Assembly (NCBI GenBank): GCA_900545075.1
Contig: UQXT01000014.1
Location: 1 to 28,346 of the forward strand
Source of the DNA: an uncultured Collinsella sp.
GTDB taxonomy: Bacteria > Actinomycetota > Coriobacteriia > Coriobacteriales > Coriobacteriaceae
Direction of reading: 5' to 3'
DNA: 28,346 nt
The translations under genes and the position numbers were made by a program. Below, in pieces: positions 1 to 6,288 of this stretch; position 1 is the first letter of the stretch, and the number at the start of each line of letters is the position of its first letter. The notes below the pieces were generated by a model that saw only the letters and a program-made list of their open reading frames with translations, made no database searches and was not told the DNA's origin.

Positions 1-1
1 G

Positions 2-157
2 AGCAAAGCGGCAAGCAACGATGCAAGCAAACCCGAGAGCAAACGGGCAAGCGAAACGGGAAGCAAACCGCCAAGCAAAAGCGGAAGCAAAACGCAGAGC
101 AAAGCGGCAAGCAACGATGCAAGCAAACCCGAGAGCAAACGGGCAAGCGAAGAGGAA
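2..157 (+). repeat. 12-bp tandem repeat array inside the replication initiator gene
   Basis: About 13 consecutive 12-bp units all begin with AGC(A/G)A, most of them AGCAAA followed by a variable GC-rich half. They encode an S-K-x-x tetrapeptide each. A longer identity is superimposed: bases 1-55 recur exactly at 97-151, a 96-bp (eight-unit) period. Repeats inside a replication initiator gene can act as origin iterons, as in lambda O. Here that is inference; the array may simply encode a flexible linker. Confidence 0.75.
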
Positions 158-460
158 GAGGAAGAGGAGTCAGGAAAAGGGATTAAGGAAAGAGGGAAAG
201 CGGCGCGTTTCCGCGCCCCCTCTCCCGCCGAGGTCGCCGAATACGCCCAGCAGTTCGCTGCGAACAAGGGCCTCGACCTCACCGCCCTCGATTTCGACCC
301 CGAGCGCTTCGTCGACTTCTACGCCCAAAAGGGCTGGATGATCGGGCGATCGCACATGAAGGACTGGAAGGCCACGGTGCGCAACTGGGTGCGCACCTCG
401 AAGCCAAAAAACGGCATGGCAAAGGAGGTGCCAGACGATGGATTTTCGGCCTACGACTGA
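2..460 (+). CDS. Phage replication initiator, C-terminal part (5' truncated)
   Basis: The reading frame is open from base 2 to the TGA at 458-460; the start lies outside the window. The visible part opens with about 13 tetrapeptides of the form S-K-x-x, then a run of six Glu. A compact domain follows, containing AEVAEYAQQFAANKG, FVDFYAQKGW and MKDWKATVRNW. That closing Trp-rich helix pattern (GW...DWKA..RNW) is typical of the C-terminal region of phage replication initiators of the DnaD/replisome-organiser kind, which recruit the host helicase. The next gene, a helicase loader, overlaps it by 23 bp and fits this role. The N-terminal DNA-binding domain is not in the window, so the family is inferred from the C-terminal motif and position. 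Confidence 0.7.
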   Translation, partial: SKAASNDASKPESKRASETGSKPPSKSGSKTQSKAASNDASKPESKRASEEEEEEESGKGIKERGKAARFRAPSPAEVAEYAQQFAANKGLDLTALDFDPERFVDFYAQKGWMIGRSHMKDWKATVRNWVRTSKPKNGMAKEVPDDGFSAYD

Positions 461-1151
461 GTGCCCGCACTGCGGCGCGACCCTCAAGGCCCGCACCACG
501 CGGCTCGCTGGGCGGACGCTGTTCTGCGGCTACGAGCAGTGCGGCTGCGCAGGCGCCGAGGCCGAGCGCGAGAAGGAGCGCCAGGTCGAGGCCGAGGCGG
601 CTCGCAAGGCCGAGCTCGACAGAGCCATGCACGACTGGAAGCGGGCGGGCGTGCCCGAACGCTACGTGAGCCTCGACCACCCGTTGGCGGCCGAGATCGC
701 CGAGTGCATGAAGCGCGGCCAGTGGGTGTATCTCTGGGGAGACGTCGGAACTCACAAGACCACCTGCGCCGCGGCCGTGGCAAAGCGCCTGGCCGGAGGC
801 AAGCGGTCGGTGCTCATGGCCCCGATGTACCGCATCCTCGACGAGATCCAGCGCAGCTTCCACGACGGCGGCGACCCGCTCAAGCGCTACGCCGAGGTGC
901 GCTACCTGATCGTGGACGACCTGGGCAAGCGCAGGCCGACGGGTTTCGTTTTGGACAGCCTGTTCAGCCTGATCGACCAGCGCTACTCCGCGATGCTGCC
1001 CACGCTGGTGACAACGCAGTACAAGCCAAGCGACCTCGTGCGCAGGCTTGCCGAGCAGGGAGACCCTGACACCGCGAAGGCAATAGTGTCGCGGCTGAGG
1101 GGCGGCGCGAGGGTCGAGCACTTCGATGGCCCGGACGGGAGGCTGCAATGA
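438..1151 (+). CDS. DnaC/IstB-like helicase loader ATPase
   Basis: This 237-residue protein has an N-terminal zinc-ribbon-like segment (C9xxC12, C30, C35, C37), a charged helix around 40-65 and an AAA+ ATPase core. The P-loop is GDVGTHKTT (101-109), where His replaces the usual Gly before Lys. Walker B is LIVDDLG (157-163), a sensor-1-like LVTTQY lies at 190-195, and an arginine-finger-like SRLRGG sits near 218-223. Such proteins load the replicative helicase onto the origin marked by the initiator, the gene just upstream. AAAGGAGGTG at 421-430 fixes the start at 438. It overlaps the initiator by 23 bp and the next gene by 4 bp. Confidence 0.85.
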   Translation: MDFRPTTECPHCGATLKARTTRLAGRTLFCGYEQCGCAGAEAEREKERQVEAEAARKAELDRAMHDWKRAGVPERYVSLDHPLAAEIAECMKRGQWVYLWGDVGTHKTTCAAAVAKRLAGGKRSVLMAPMYRILDEIQRSFHDGGDPLKRYAEVRYLIVDDLGKRRPTGFVLDSLFSLIDQRYSAMLPTLVTTQYKPSDLVRRLAEQGDPDTAKAIVSRLRGGARVEHFDGPDGRLQ

Positions 1152-1603
1152 TCCTCGATGCGGGGGTGCTTCGCGGCTACCCCAAAGAGCGAGCCGAGCT
1201 TTACGGCAAGCCCCACCTGGGGGCGCACTACACCCACGGAAAGGCCTACGAGGCGCTTTCGCCCCGATGCTGCGTCTGCGGCAGGCGTGCCGGAAGCGTG
1301 CACCACGTGGCGCACCGGTCTTGGGGCGAGACGTTCCGCCTGGTCACGCCGTGCGGCACCTGGGACTTGCGAAGCCCGCTGTTCTGCCTCTGCGGCAGCG
1401 GCACCACCGGATGCCACGACAAGTTCCACGGCGGGGCGCGGCTCAAGGCCGAGTGGCGCTGGCGGCATCCGGTCTACGAGGAGGCCTGGTGGACGGGCCA
1501 GCTGTTGCAGGTCTACGAGCCGCACGACCCCGGCCTCTACGAATACGGATATTGGCTGATCACAGACCGTGACAGCAACGAGATGATACGAGAAGGGATA
1601 TGA
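1148..1603 (+). CDS. HNH-like / zinc-binding phage protein
   Basis: The 151-residue protein starts at an ATGA overlap with the helicase loader. It holds CCVCGR around residue 42-46, HHVAHRSWGE just after, and a later LFCLCGSGTTGCHDKFH. This Cys-pair, His-His, Cys, His arrangement resembles HNH or recombination-type (NinG-like) endonucleases, in which the Cys pairs hold zinc and the His cluster forms the active site. The C-terminal third (YEEAWWTG...YEYGYWLITD) is rich in aromatic residues and unassigned. Its place behind the replication genes suggests a role in phage DNA processing or recombination. The family call rests on motif pattern only. Confidence 0.55.
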   Translation: MILDAGVLRGYPKERAELYGKPHLGAHYTHGKAYEALSPRCCVCGRRAGSVHHVAHRSWGETFRLVTPCGTWDLRSPLFCLCGSGTTGCHDKFHGGARLKAEWRWRHPVYEEAWWTGQLLQVYEPHDPGLYEYGYWLITDRDSNEMIREGI

Positions 1604-1606
1604 CCC

Positions 1607-2002
1607 ATGGAAATCAAGACATGCGAGCAGTACGTGCTCGACCAGCTGGAGCAGGCGCGGGCTGAGCGCGATTGGCTGCGCGAAAAGCTTGAGCAGGCGC
1701 AGGACGAGGCAGAGGAGCTGCGCGGCAAGCTCATGGAGCGCGGCGAGCACGATGCCTCGAAGGTCGAGCAGGCCATCCGCAAGGAAGGCCGCCGTAAGCT
1801 CTACCGCGACGGCAGCGGCTACCGCACGAGCGTGGAAGACGGCGGCAAGCTTATTCCGTTCTCTGACTGGTGCATCGAGCACGTCGGCTACTCAAGCCTG
1901 CGCTGCGGCATGACCAAGAGCGAGTTCATCGCCTACTTCGAGCCTGAGTTCCGAGAGGAGTACGACGAGCTGGTCAACGAGTGGAAGGCGGGCCAGGAAT
2001 GA
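1607..2002 (+). CDS. Hypothetical protein with N-terminal coiled coil
   Basis: This 131-residue protein begins with a strongly charged helix (about residues 8-62, LEQARAERDWLREKLEQAQ and onward) that reads as a coiled coil. A compact C-terminal part follows with WCIEHVGYSSLRCGMTKSEF and ends in an acidic helix. I do not recognise the family. It is preceded by an AGAAGGGA ribosome site and its stop overlaps the start of the next gene. It probably belongs to the early accessory operon; oligomerisation through the helix is likely, function unknown. Confidence 0.65.
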   Translation: MEIKTCEQYVLDQLEQARAERDWLREKLEQAQDEAEELRGKLMERGEHDASKVEQAIRKEGRRKLYRDGSGYRTSVEDGGKLIPFSDWCIEHVGYSSLRCGMTKSEFIAYFEPEFREEYDELVNEWKAGQE

Positions 2003-2238
2003 TACGCATTTACGAGCGCTCGCTTTGCCAGAGCTACGCGAGCGCCTACCGCCAGGGCATCCTGCTCGCCAAGACCGACGACGAAGCCGAGGCGCTTTCG
2101 ATCGTCGAGTCGCTGACCGACGACAGCTACCAGTGCTTCGCGCTGCTGGAAGACGGGACCGTGCTCGATCTGCGGGGCCGGTTCCCCGGGTGTGTGGAGA
2201 TGGGCGGTGAGGAGGAACGCGATGGCTACCGAGATTGA
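1999..2238 (+). CDS. Small hypothetical phage protein
   Basis: A 79-residue product starting at the ATG in the AATGA overlap with the preceding stop; the in-frame GTG at 1981 lies inside the previous gene and is less likely. The sequence (MIRIYERSLCQSYASAYRQG, then DDSYQCFALLEDGTVLDLRG) looks like a small mixed alpha/beta fold with an edge strand. I recognise no motif. Its overlaps on both sides argue that it is translated as part of the operon. Confidence 0.6.
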   Translation: MIRIYERSLCQSYASAYRQGILLAKTDDEAEALSIVESLTDDSYQCFALLEDGTVLDLRGRFPGCVEMGGEEERDGYRD

Positions 2239-2575
2239 GCCGCTGATCATGCCGTTCAACCCGCTTTGGGTCACCACCAGCAAGCGCGAGTATCGAGAGG
2301 CTGTGCGCAGGATGGGCGAAGAGCCAGGAGACACCAAGGGCAAGGACGGCCTCACCAGCTGCATTCCGGGCAAGGGATGCGTGGTGTGGATCAGCCGCAA
2401 GGTGAAGGCCCCGGACCTGTACGCGCTCGCCGCCCACGAGGCGACGCATGCGGCGTGTGACATGCTTGCCAGCATCGGGGAGGACACGCCCGCCGCCGAG
2501 GAGCTGGCCTACATGGTGCAGACCATCACGGCGGGGATCATCATCGCCTGCGGAGGTTCCGATGGCGACGATTAA
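2222..2575 (+). CDS. HExxH-containing phage protein (putative metallopeptidase fold)
   Basis: The 117-residue protein starts at ATG 2222 behind a GAGGAGGAACGCG ribosome site and overlaps the previous gene by 17 bp. Its core is the zinc-peptidase-like motif HEATH inside AALAAHEATHAACDM-type sequence, followed by a Glu-rich helix (PAAEELAYMVQTITAGI) that could provide the third ligand. Small phage proteins with this arrangement are common in replication-side accessory regions and have no firm role. Whether it is an active peptidase cannot be told from the sequence, because no propeptide or substrate clue is present. Confidence 0.6.
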   Translation: MATEIEPLIMPFNPLWVTTSKREYREAVRRMGEEPGDTKGKDGLTSCIPGKGCVVWISRKVKAPDLYALAAHEATHAACDMLASIGEDTPAAEELAYMVQTITAGIIIACGGSDGDD

Positions 2576-3065
2576 GCATCCCGACACGTTCAAGTGCGAC
2601 GTGTGCGGAAGAGAGATCGAACGAGCCCATTCCATCACCCTCCCCGTGAGGTGGACGACCGAGCAGAACGAAGGAAGGCCGTGCACTCCCTACGTTAAAG
2701 AAGAGACGATTGACCTCTGCGACGAGTGCTTCGAGAGGGCCGTCGTCATCGAGGCGGCGGGATGCATGGGACGGAACAGCTACCGATTAGCAAGCGAAGA
2801 GGAACGAGGCGCCTACGATGAAGCTCAAAACCCGATCAGGGAGATTAGGAAGGCCAAGACACCGCCGTGCACCCAATGCGTGCACTCGCGCTTCAATGCC
2901 TTCAACGGCGTGACCATCTTGTGCGACAGCGGGGCATACCTCGACCACGTGGAGCGCACGTGCTGCGAGCGCTACGACAATTTCGTTGCAATAGACGTGC
3001 GCGGAACCAGGTGGTGTCGATTCGAGCAGAAACCGCCGAAGGCCGAGGACGGTGACGAGTCATGA
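2562..3065 (+). CDS. Zinc-ribbon hypothetical protein
   Basis: I choose ATG 2562, which follows GGAGGTTCCG; the frame is open further upstream but has no good start. The 167-residue product has two Cys-rich halves. The first is CDVCGRE paired with LCDECFERA, a treble-clef or zinc-ribbon-type pair of CxxC motifs. The second has CTQCVHSRFN, LCDSG, and ERTCCERYDNF. Proteins of this look may bind nucleic acid or protein partners. No family is recognised with confidence. It overlaps both neighbours (14 bp upstream, 4 bp downstream). Confidence 0.6.
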   Translation: MATIKHPDTFKCDVCGREIERAHSITLPVRWTTEQNEGRPCTPYVKEETIDLCDECFERAVVIEAAGCMGRNSYRLASEEERGAYDEAQNPIREIRKAKTPPCTQCVHSRFNAFNGVTILCDSGAYLDHVERTCCERYDNFVAIDVRGTRWCRFEQKPPKAEDGDES

Positions 3066-3382
3066 AGGCTATCGAGGCGCCGAAAAGTATCGAGCCGTGG
3101 CGCATCATCTGCGCGGCTCAAAGCGAGCCTGATTACAGCGAAGAGCGCTACATGTTGATCTACGCCGGCGATGGAAGCGACGACTATTACGACAAAGGCT
3201 ACATCTTGCTGGAGGGCTGGCACTGCTCCTGCTACGACTGGCCCGAGGTCGATTGGGACGCCACCTATTACGAGGAAGACGAGCTGCTGAAGATTGCCGA
3301 CATGCGCAAGCGCAACCCGTCGGACGGCGCCGAGCGCCGCTTCTTCATGCTCGTCGAGCAAGCATTGGGGGCGCACCAATGA
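3062..3382 (+). CDS. Small acidic hypothetical protein
   Basis: The 106-residue product starts at an ATGA overlap with the upstream gene and ends in an ATGA overlap with the methyltransferase. It is rich in Asp, Glu, Tyr and Trp (for example DGSDDYYDKGYILLEGWHC and DWPEVDWDATYYEEDELL). Small acidic phage proteins next to DNA-modification genes are sometimes DNA mimics that inhibit host defence, but nothing beyond composition supports that here. Real gene by spacing and codon usage; function unknown. Confidence 0.6.
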   Translation: MKAIEAPKSIEPWRIICAAQSEPDYSEERYMLIYAGDGSDDYYDKGYILLEGWHCSCYDWPEVDWDATYYEEDELLKIADMRKRNPSDGAERRFFMLVEQALGAHQ

Positions 3383-4194
3383 AGTACGTCTCGCTTTTCA
3401 GCGGCATAGAGGCCGCGACCGTGGCGTGGGAGCCGCTGGGCTGGGAGCCTGTGTGCTTCGCCGAGTTCGACGAGTTCCCCAGCGCCGTTTTGGCCGAGCG
3501 GTACCCCGAGGTGCCGAATATCGGCGACGTTACCAAGATGAACTGGAAGAAGTACCGCAACAAGGTGGATCTGGTGGTGGGCGGAAGCCCATGCCAATCC
3601 TTCTCGATCGCGGGCAAACGGGAGGGGTTGCAAGGTGAGTCAGGACTCATGTTCGAGTACATTCGAGCGGTACGTGAGATACGTCCTCGATGGTTTCTTT
3701 GGGAAAACGTCCCGGGAGCGCTCTCAAGCGAGAATGGGGAGGCTTTCCGACAGCTCCTGTCCGAAATGGACAAGCTCGGGTACGGTCTGGCGTGGCGGGT
3801 ACTTGATGCGCAGTTCTTCGGAGTGGCCCAGCGACGCCGCCGTGTCTTTCTTGTCGGACATCTTGGAGCCTGCCCCCCCGTCGAGGTACTCGCTGAGCCG
3901 GAAAGCCTGCGAGGGGATTTTGAATCGAGCGCGGAAAAGAGGGCGAGCCTTGCCGAAGAGGCTGGAAGAAGCCCTCGTAGCGCAGGCTTCAAGTACCACC
4001 AGGGAGCAGGCGCGGGAGGAGTAGGCGCGGAACCGGAGCAGTCCCCCACGCTCACCGCCGATTGGCACAACCCGGCCGTGTACCCCATCGACGAGCCGAT
4101 AACGATGGCCGACCTCAACGCCAACACGGCGATCGGATACGACATGGTGGGCACGCTCAAGGTTGGCGGCGACGCGCCGTCGGTGTGCCTGTGA
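3379..4194 (+). CDS. C5-cytosine DNA methyltransferase, N-terminal catalytic part
   Basis: The 271-residue frame carries the catalytic half of a Dcm-type enzyme that methylates cytosine in DNA using S-adenosylmethionine. Motif I is LFSGIEAAT (6-14), motif IV is GGSPCQSFS with catalytic Cys72, motif VI is ENVPG (110-113) and motif VIII is QRRRRVF (151-157). Motifs IX and X are missing because the frame ends at TGA 4192-4194. They appear intact in the next frame (4191-4529), joined by a GTGA overlap. The enzyme may be a natural split, a frameshifted gene, or a sequencing error. It starts in an ATGA overlap with the previous gene. Phage methyltransferases commonly protect phage DNA from host restriction. 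Confidence 0.88.
   Translation: MKYVSLFSGIEAATVAWEPLGWEPVCFAEFDEFPSAVLAERYPEVPNIGDVTKMNWKKYRNKVDLVVGGSPCQSFSIAGKREGLQGESGLMFEYIRAVREIRPRWFLWENVPGALSSENGEAFRQLLSEMDKLGYGLAWRVLDAQFFGVAQRRRRVFLVGHLGACPPVEVLAEPESLRGDFESSAEKRASLAEEAGRSPRSAGFKYHQGAGAGGVGAEPEQSPTLTADWHNPAVYPIDEPITMADLNANTAIGYDMVGTLKVGGDAPSVCL
3635..4024 (+). CDS. Conserved phage protein encoded in an alternative frame within the methyltransferase gene
   Basis: A 129-residue frame lies entirely inside the methyltransferase gene. It starts at GTG 3635, seven bases after GGAGGGG (3621-3627), a good ribosome site. The product includes DSCSSTFERYVRYVLDGFFG, SSEWPSDAAVSFLSDILEP and RYSLSRKACEGILNRARKRG. From memory, the SLSDILE...YLS.KACEGILRRA.KRGK.LP pattern recurs in phage proteins encoded beside or across Dcm genes. 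If that holds, both frames are under selection. The alternative is that it is a by-product of conserved Dcm codons. I cannot run the database search that would decide. Confidence 0.5.
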   Translation: MSQDSCSSTFERYVRYVLDGFFGKTSRERSQARMGRLSDSSCPKWTSSGTVWRGGYLMRSSSEWPSDAAVSFLSDILEPAPPSRYSLSRKACEGILNRARKRGRALPKRLEEALVAQASSTTREQAREE

Positions 4195-4529
4195 GCGCCT
4201 GCACGCTGCTCGTCCGTTGCGGATGCGCGGGCGGCGGCAAGGGCGCGCTGGTGAGCGACGAGGTATCGCTCACCCTATCGACGAGCAACACTCAGACGCT
4301 TTTCAGCGAGGAAGGAGGCGACATGGTTGTGCGAAGGCTCACGCCGCGCGAGTGCGAGCGGCTGCAAGGCTTTCCCGACGATTGGACGAAGATACCCTAT
4401 CGCGGCAAGCCATCAGATGAGTGCCCCGACGGCCCCAGGTACAAGGCGATCGGGAACAGCATGGCGGTTCCCGTGATGAAGTGGATCGGCAAGAGGATCG
4501 CCATGGCCGAGGCGGGTGAGATTTCATGA
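4191..4529 (+). CDS. C5-cytosine methyltransferase, C-terminal part (motifs IX and X)
   Basis: This 112-residue frame begins with GTG at 4191 in a GTGA overlap with the stop of the catalytic half. A second possible start is ATG 4323 behind AAGGAGG (4312-4318). It contains the conserved motif IX region RRLTPRECERLQGFPDDW and motif X AIGNSMAVPVMKWIG, both needed by Dcm-type enzymes for target binding and cofactor-pocket closure. In a one-piece enzyme this would be the end of the same chain. Coupled translation of two halves would allow assembly as in known split methyltransferases; a single indel is equally possible. Confidence 0.75.
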   Translation: MSACTLLVRCGCAGGGKGALVSDEVSLTLSTSNTQTLFSEEGGDMVVRRLTPRECERLQGFPDDWTKIPYRGKPSDECPDGPRYKAIGNSMAVPVMKWIGKRIAMAEAGEIS

Positions 4530-4720
4530 GCTGCGATTCGTTTGAGTGGGCGTGCGAAAGATGCGGCAGGACGTACCGCAATCCGTTTTTCACGTGCTAC
4601 CCGCGCGAGTTTTGGAAGGACAACAAGAAGCGAGCCGGCGAGGTATGCGAAAAGTGCCGCAACGAAATCGACTATGACCAAGTTCGCCGCAGGAAAGCGA
4701 AGGCAGGCGAGGCCTCATGA
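4526..4720 (+). CDS. Small zinc-finger protein
   Basis: The 64-residue protein starts at an ATGA overlap with the methyltransferase and ends in another with the next gene. It has two CxxC pairs, CERCGR near residue 10-15 and CEKCRN near 41-46, spaced as in a small treble-clef or zinc-ribbon. A basic C-terminal tail (RRRKAK) follows. It could bind nucleic acid. No specific family is recognised. Confidence 0.6.
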   Translation: MSCDSFEWACERCGRTYRNPFFTCYPREFWKDNKKRAGEVCEKCRNEIDYDQVRRRKAKAGEAS

Positions 4721-5070
4721 GCTACGACATAAGGCTGTGCGACCCCGTGACGCACGAGACGTTGGAGGTCGATTCTCCGCATCTCATGGCGGGCGGAACA
4801 TATGCCCTGGGAGGCACGACCGAGCTTTGGCTGAACGTGACCTACAACTACGGGAAACACTACCGCTGCTTGGGAGAGCGCGGCATCCGCGAGATCTACG
4901 GGAAGACCGGGGCCGAGTCGGTACCGATGCTCAAAGCGGCGGCCCTGCGGCTCGGCAACGACGTTTCCGACGACTACTGGGAGGCTACCGAGGGCAACGC
5001 CAAGCGGGCGCTGTTGCAGCTGCTCGCCATGGCGAGGATGCGCCCCGACGGCGTATGGGACGGCGACTGA
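4717..5070 (+). CDS. Conserved hypothetical phage protein
   Basis: The 117-residue protein opens with MSYDIRLCDPVTHETLEVDS and continues with GGTYALGGTTELWLNVTYNY, then two helices rich in Ala and Leu (ESVPMLKAAALRLGNDV; NAKRALLQLLAMARMRPDG). I recall this N-terminal pattern (SYDIxLxDPVT) from hypothetical proteins shared by many phages and bacteria, without an assigned function. It overlaps the upstream gene by 4 bp, which supports translation from ATG 4717. Probably cytoplasmic, as no signal or membrane segment is present. Confidence 0.65.
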   Translation: MSYDIRLCDPVTHETLEVDSPHLMAGGTYALGGTTELWLNVTYNYGKHYRCLGERGIREIYGKTGAESVPMLKAAALRLGNDVSDDYWEATEGNAKRALLQLLAMARMRPDGVWDGD

Positions 5071-5085
5071 GAGGAAGGAACCTAA

Positions 5086-5418
5086 ATGAAGAAGGCGATG
5101 ATCGTCCAGCCAATGAACGGGCTTGGCGAGGAGCAGATACTTGAGGCCCGCACGAAGGCGGTCGCAGAGCTTGAGCGGCGCGGATACGAGGTCGTGGACA
5201 CGTACTTCAAGGACGGCCTCGCGGTGCCGCACAAGGTCGTGAACGAGCCGCTGTACTACCTAAGCCAGAGCCTCGCGAAGATGGCCTGCTGCGACGCCGT
5301 GTTCCTCTACGAGGGATGGGAGAACGCCAGGGGTTGCAGGGTTGAGCGCGCCGCAGCCGTGGCATACGACCTTGAGATCATCGGCCACGACATCCCGTGC
5401 ACGGGCGGTGCCCGATGA
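5086..5418 (+). CDS. DUF4406-like protein (nucleoside 2-deoxyribosyltransferase-type fold)
   Basis: The 110-residue protein has MIVQPMNGLGEEQI at its start, a central DTYFKDG region, then CCDAVFLYEGWENARGCRVE and a closing IIGHDIP. The GW-x-x-(S/A)RGC-x-E signature with a preceding DAV.LY strand is typical of DUF4406 proteins, relatives of nucleoside 2-deoxyribosyltransferases that bind nucleotides or nucleosides. In phages these may act in nucleotide salvage or modification, unproven. GAGGAAGGAACC precedes the ATG. The 110-residue length matches the small phage members of the family. Confidence 0.75.
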   Translation: MKKAMIVQPMNGLGEEQILEARTKAVAELERRGYEVVDTYFKDGLAVPHKVVNEPLYYLSQSLAKMACCDAVFLYEGWENARGCRVERAAAVAYDLEIIGHDIPCTGGAR

Positions 5419-5708
5419 GCATGGTCGTCTACGAACCACCCAGCGGGTGGAACCTTCCGCCCGGCTGCTTCGAGGGAGACCCGAACGCGCCGTGGAACCA
5501 GGAGAAGCCGGAGCCATGCTGCGAGTGCAGGTGGTTCAAGCCAACCGACGGCGACGACGGCGTGTGCGGCCTTGAGCTTGAGGCGGCTATAGCCAACGAG
5601 GAGCTTGCGGGCAAGAGCATGGCCGACGCGGCCAACAAGGCCGTCGACTGGGCGCTCGACCATCTGAAGGACGGGAGTGAGATCGCTTGCGAGCACTTCA
5701 AGCCCTAG
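5415..5708 (+). CDS. Small hypothetical Cys-containing protein
   Basis: A 97-residue product starting at ATG 5415, overlapping the preceding stop. It has a Pro/Trp-rich N-terminus (YEPPSGWNLPPGC), then PCCECRWFKPTDGDDGVCGL, a helix (ANEELAGKSMADAANKAVDW) and a final IACEHFKP. The five cysteines (CCxC, C, C) with closing C-x-H could bind zinc or an iron-sulfur centre. Not recognised. Confidence 0.55.
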   Translation: MSMVVYEPPSGWNLPPGCFEGDPNAPWNQEKPEPCCECRWFKPTDGDDGVCGLELEAAIANEELAGKSMADAANKAVDWALDHLKDGSEIACEHFKP

Positions 5709-5815
5709 CCGCCTTGGCCGTGGCGCTGCTGCTGGCGGTGCTGGCCCTTGAGTTCTATGTGATCCGCATGCTGGCGGCGGGGCTGGTGGTTCTGGCCCTG
5801 CTCGCCTGCGGGTAG
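5687..5815 (+). CDS. Tiny two-helix membrane protein (TTG start)
   Basis: The frame is open from 5681 to the TAG at 5813-5815. A TTG at 5687 follows GGGAGTGAGATCGC and would give 42 residues: a first hydrophobic helix rich in Leu, Ala and Val, a short turn EFYVIRM, and a second hydrophobic helix ending in Cys-Gly. It fills the only gap between its neighbours, and its stop overlaps the ribosome site of the next gene. Two further tiny membrane proteins follow downstream. Translation is inferred, not shown. Confidence 0.45.
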   Translation: MRALQALAALAVALLLAVLALEFYVIRMLAAGLVVLALLACG

Positions 5816-5826
5816 GAGGTGGCAGA

Positions 5827-6045
5827 TTGACAAACTGGGAACGCTACTTCGGTTCGCCCGAGGCCGCCATGCGCATGGAGGTGCGCGTGATGACGTGCCC
5901 GCTGCTCATCGTGGTGGACGAGCTCGACCCGCACACGCGGTGCGCGAAGCACTCGCACCGCGTCGCCGAGTTCCCGCAGTGGGAGGAGTACGCGGCGTGG
6001 CTGCATGCCGAGCACGACGACGGAACGATAAGGTGGGACGAATGA
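5827..6045 (+). CDS. Small hypothetical protein (TTG start)
   Basis: The 72-residue product begins at TTG 5827, placed behind TAGGAGGTGGCAGA, a strong ribosome site at good spacing. The sequence (NWERYFGSPEAAMRME, then CPLLIVVDELDPHTRCAK, then EFPQWEEYAAWLHAEHDDG) has a small alpha/beta look. I recall similar short proteins with W...LG.PE.A in phage accessory regions, without function. It overlaps the next gene by ATGA. Confidence 0.55.
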   Translation: MTNWERYFGSPEAAMRMEVRVMTCPLLIVVDELDPHTRCAKHSHRVAEFPQWEEYAAWLHAEHDDGTIRWDE

Positions 6046-6158
6046 GCCGCCCGGGATGCAACTGGGGATGCCTGCTCATAATAGCGGCATCCCTGCTAAT
6101 AGACGGATTGATGCTGTGGGCGGCGGTATCGCTGGCCCGCATGATCATTGGAGGTTGA
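6042..6158 (+). CDS. Tiny membrane protein
   Basis: A 38-residue product starting in an ATGA overlap. After a short N-terminus (MSRPGCNWGC) comes one long hydrophobic stretch (LLIIAASLLIDGLMLWAAVS) and a short basic end (LARMIIGG). It is a single-span membrane protein. Function is unknown. Confidence 0.5.
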   Translation: MSRPGCNWGCLLIIAASLLIDGLMLWAAVSLARMIIGG

Positions 6159-6159
6159 C

Positions 6160-6288
6160 ATGGGATACAAGAAGTTAATGGATGCAGCCGGTGTTGTCGT
6201 GTCCATGCTCGTGATGCTCTTCCTGGTGCTGCTCGTGTGCTACGGCATCGTGTGGTGCATCGGCGGGATAGCGGCGATGCTGGCATGA
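6160..6288 (+). CDS. Tiny membrane protein
   Basis: A 42-residue product with a strong ribosome site (GGAGGTTGAC) directly before ATG 6160. The N-terminus MGYKKLMDAAG is followed by one long hydrophobic segment (VVVSMLVMLFLVLLVCYGIV and onward) reaching nearly to the end. Its stop overlaps the ATG of the HNH gene. It is the third small membrane protein in about 600 bp. No function is assigned. Confidence 0.6.
   Translation: MGYKKLMDAAGVVVSMLVMLFLVLLVCYGIVWCIGGIAAMLA

Noticed and set aside
2..157. The repeat array as a CRISPR
   Set aside because: The units are 12 bp with no spacers and lie in a coding frame.
21..341. A plus-strand frame starting with M-Q-A-N-P-R repeats at the window start
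   Set aside because: The frame beginning at base 2 gives the recognisable initiator C-terminus (GW...DWKATVRNW) and ends just inside the helicase-loader start, so the other frame is a shadow of the repeats.
279..1148. A long minus-strand frame opposite the initiator and helicase loader
   Set aside because: Opposes clear Walker motifs on the plus strand; low-complexity Arg/Ala/Leu composition typical of a shadow.
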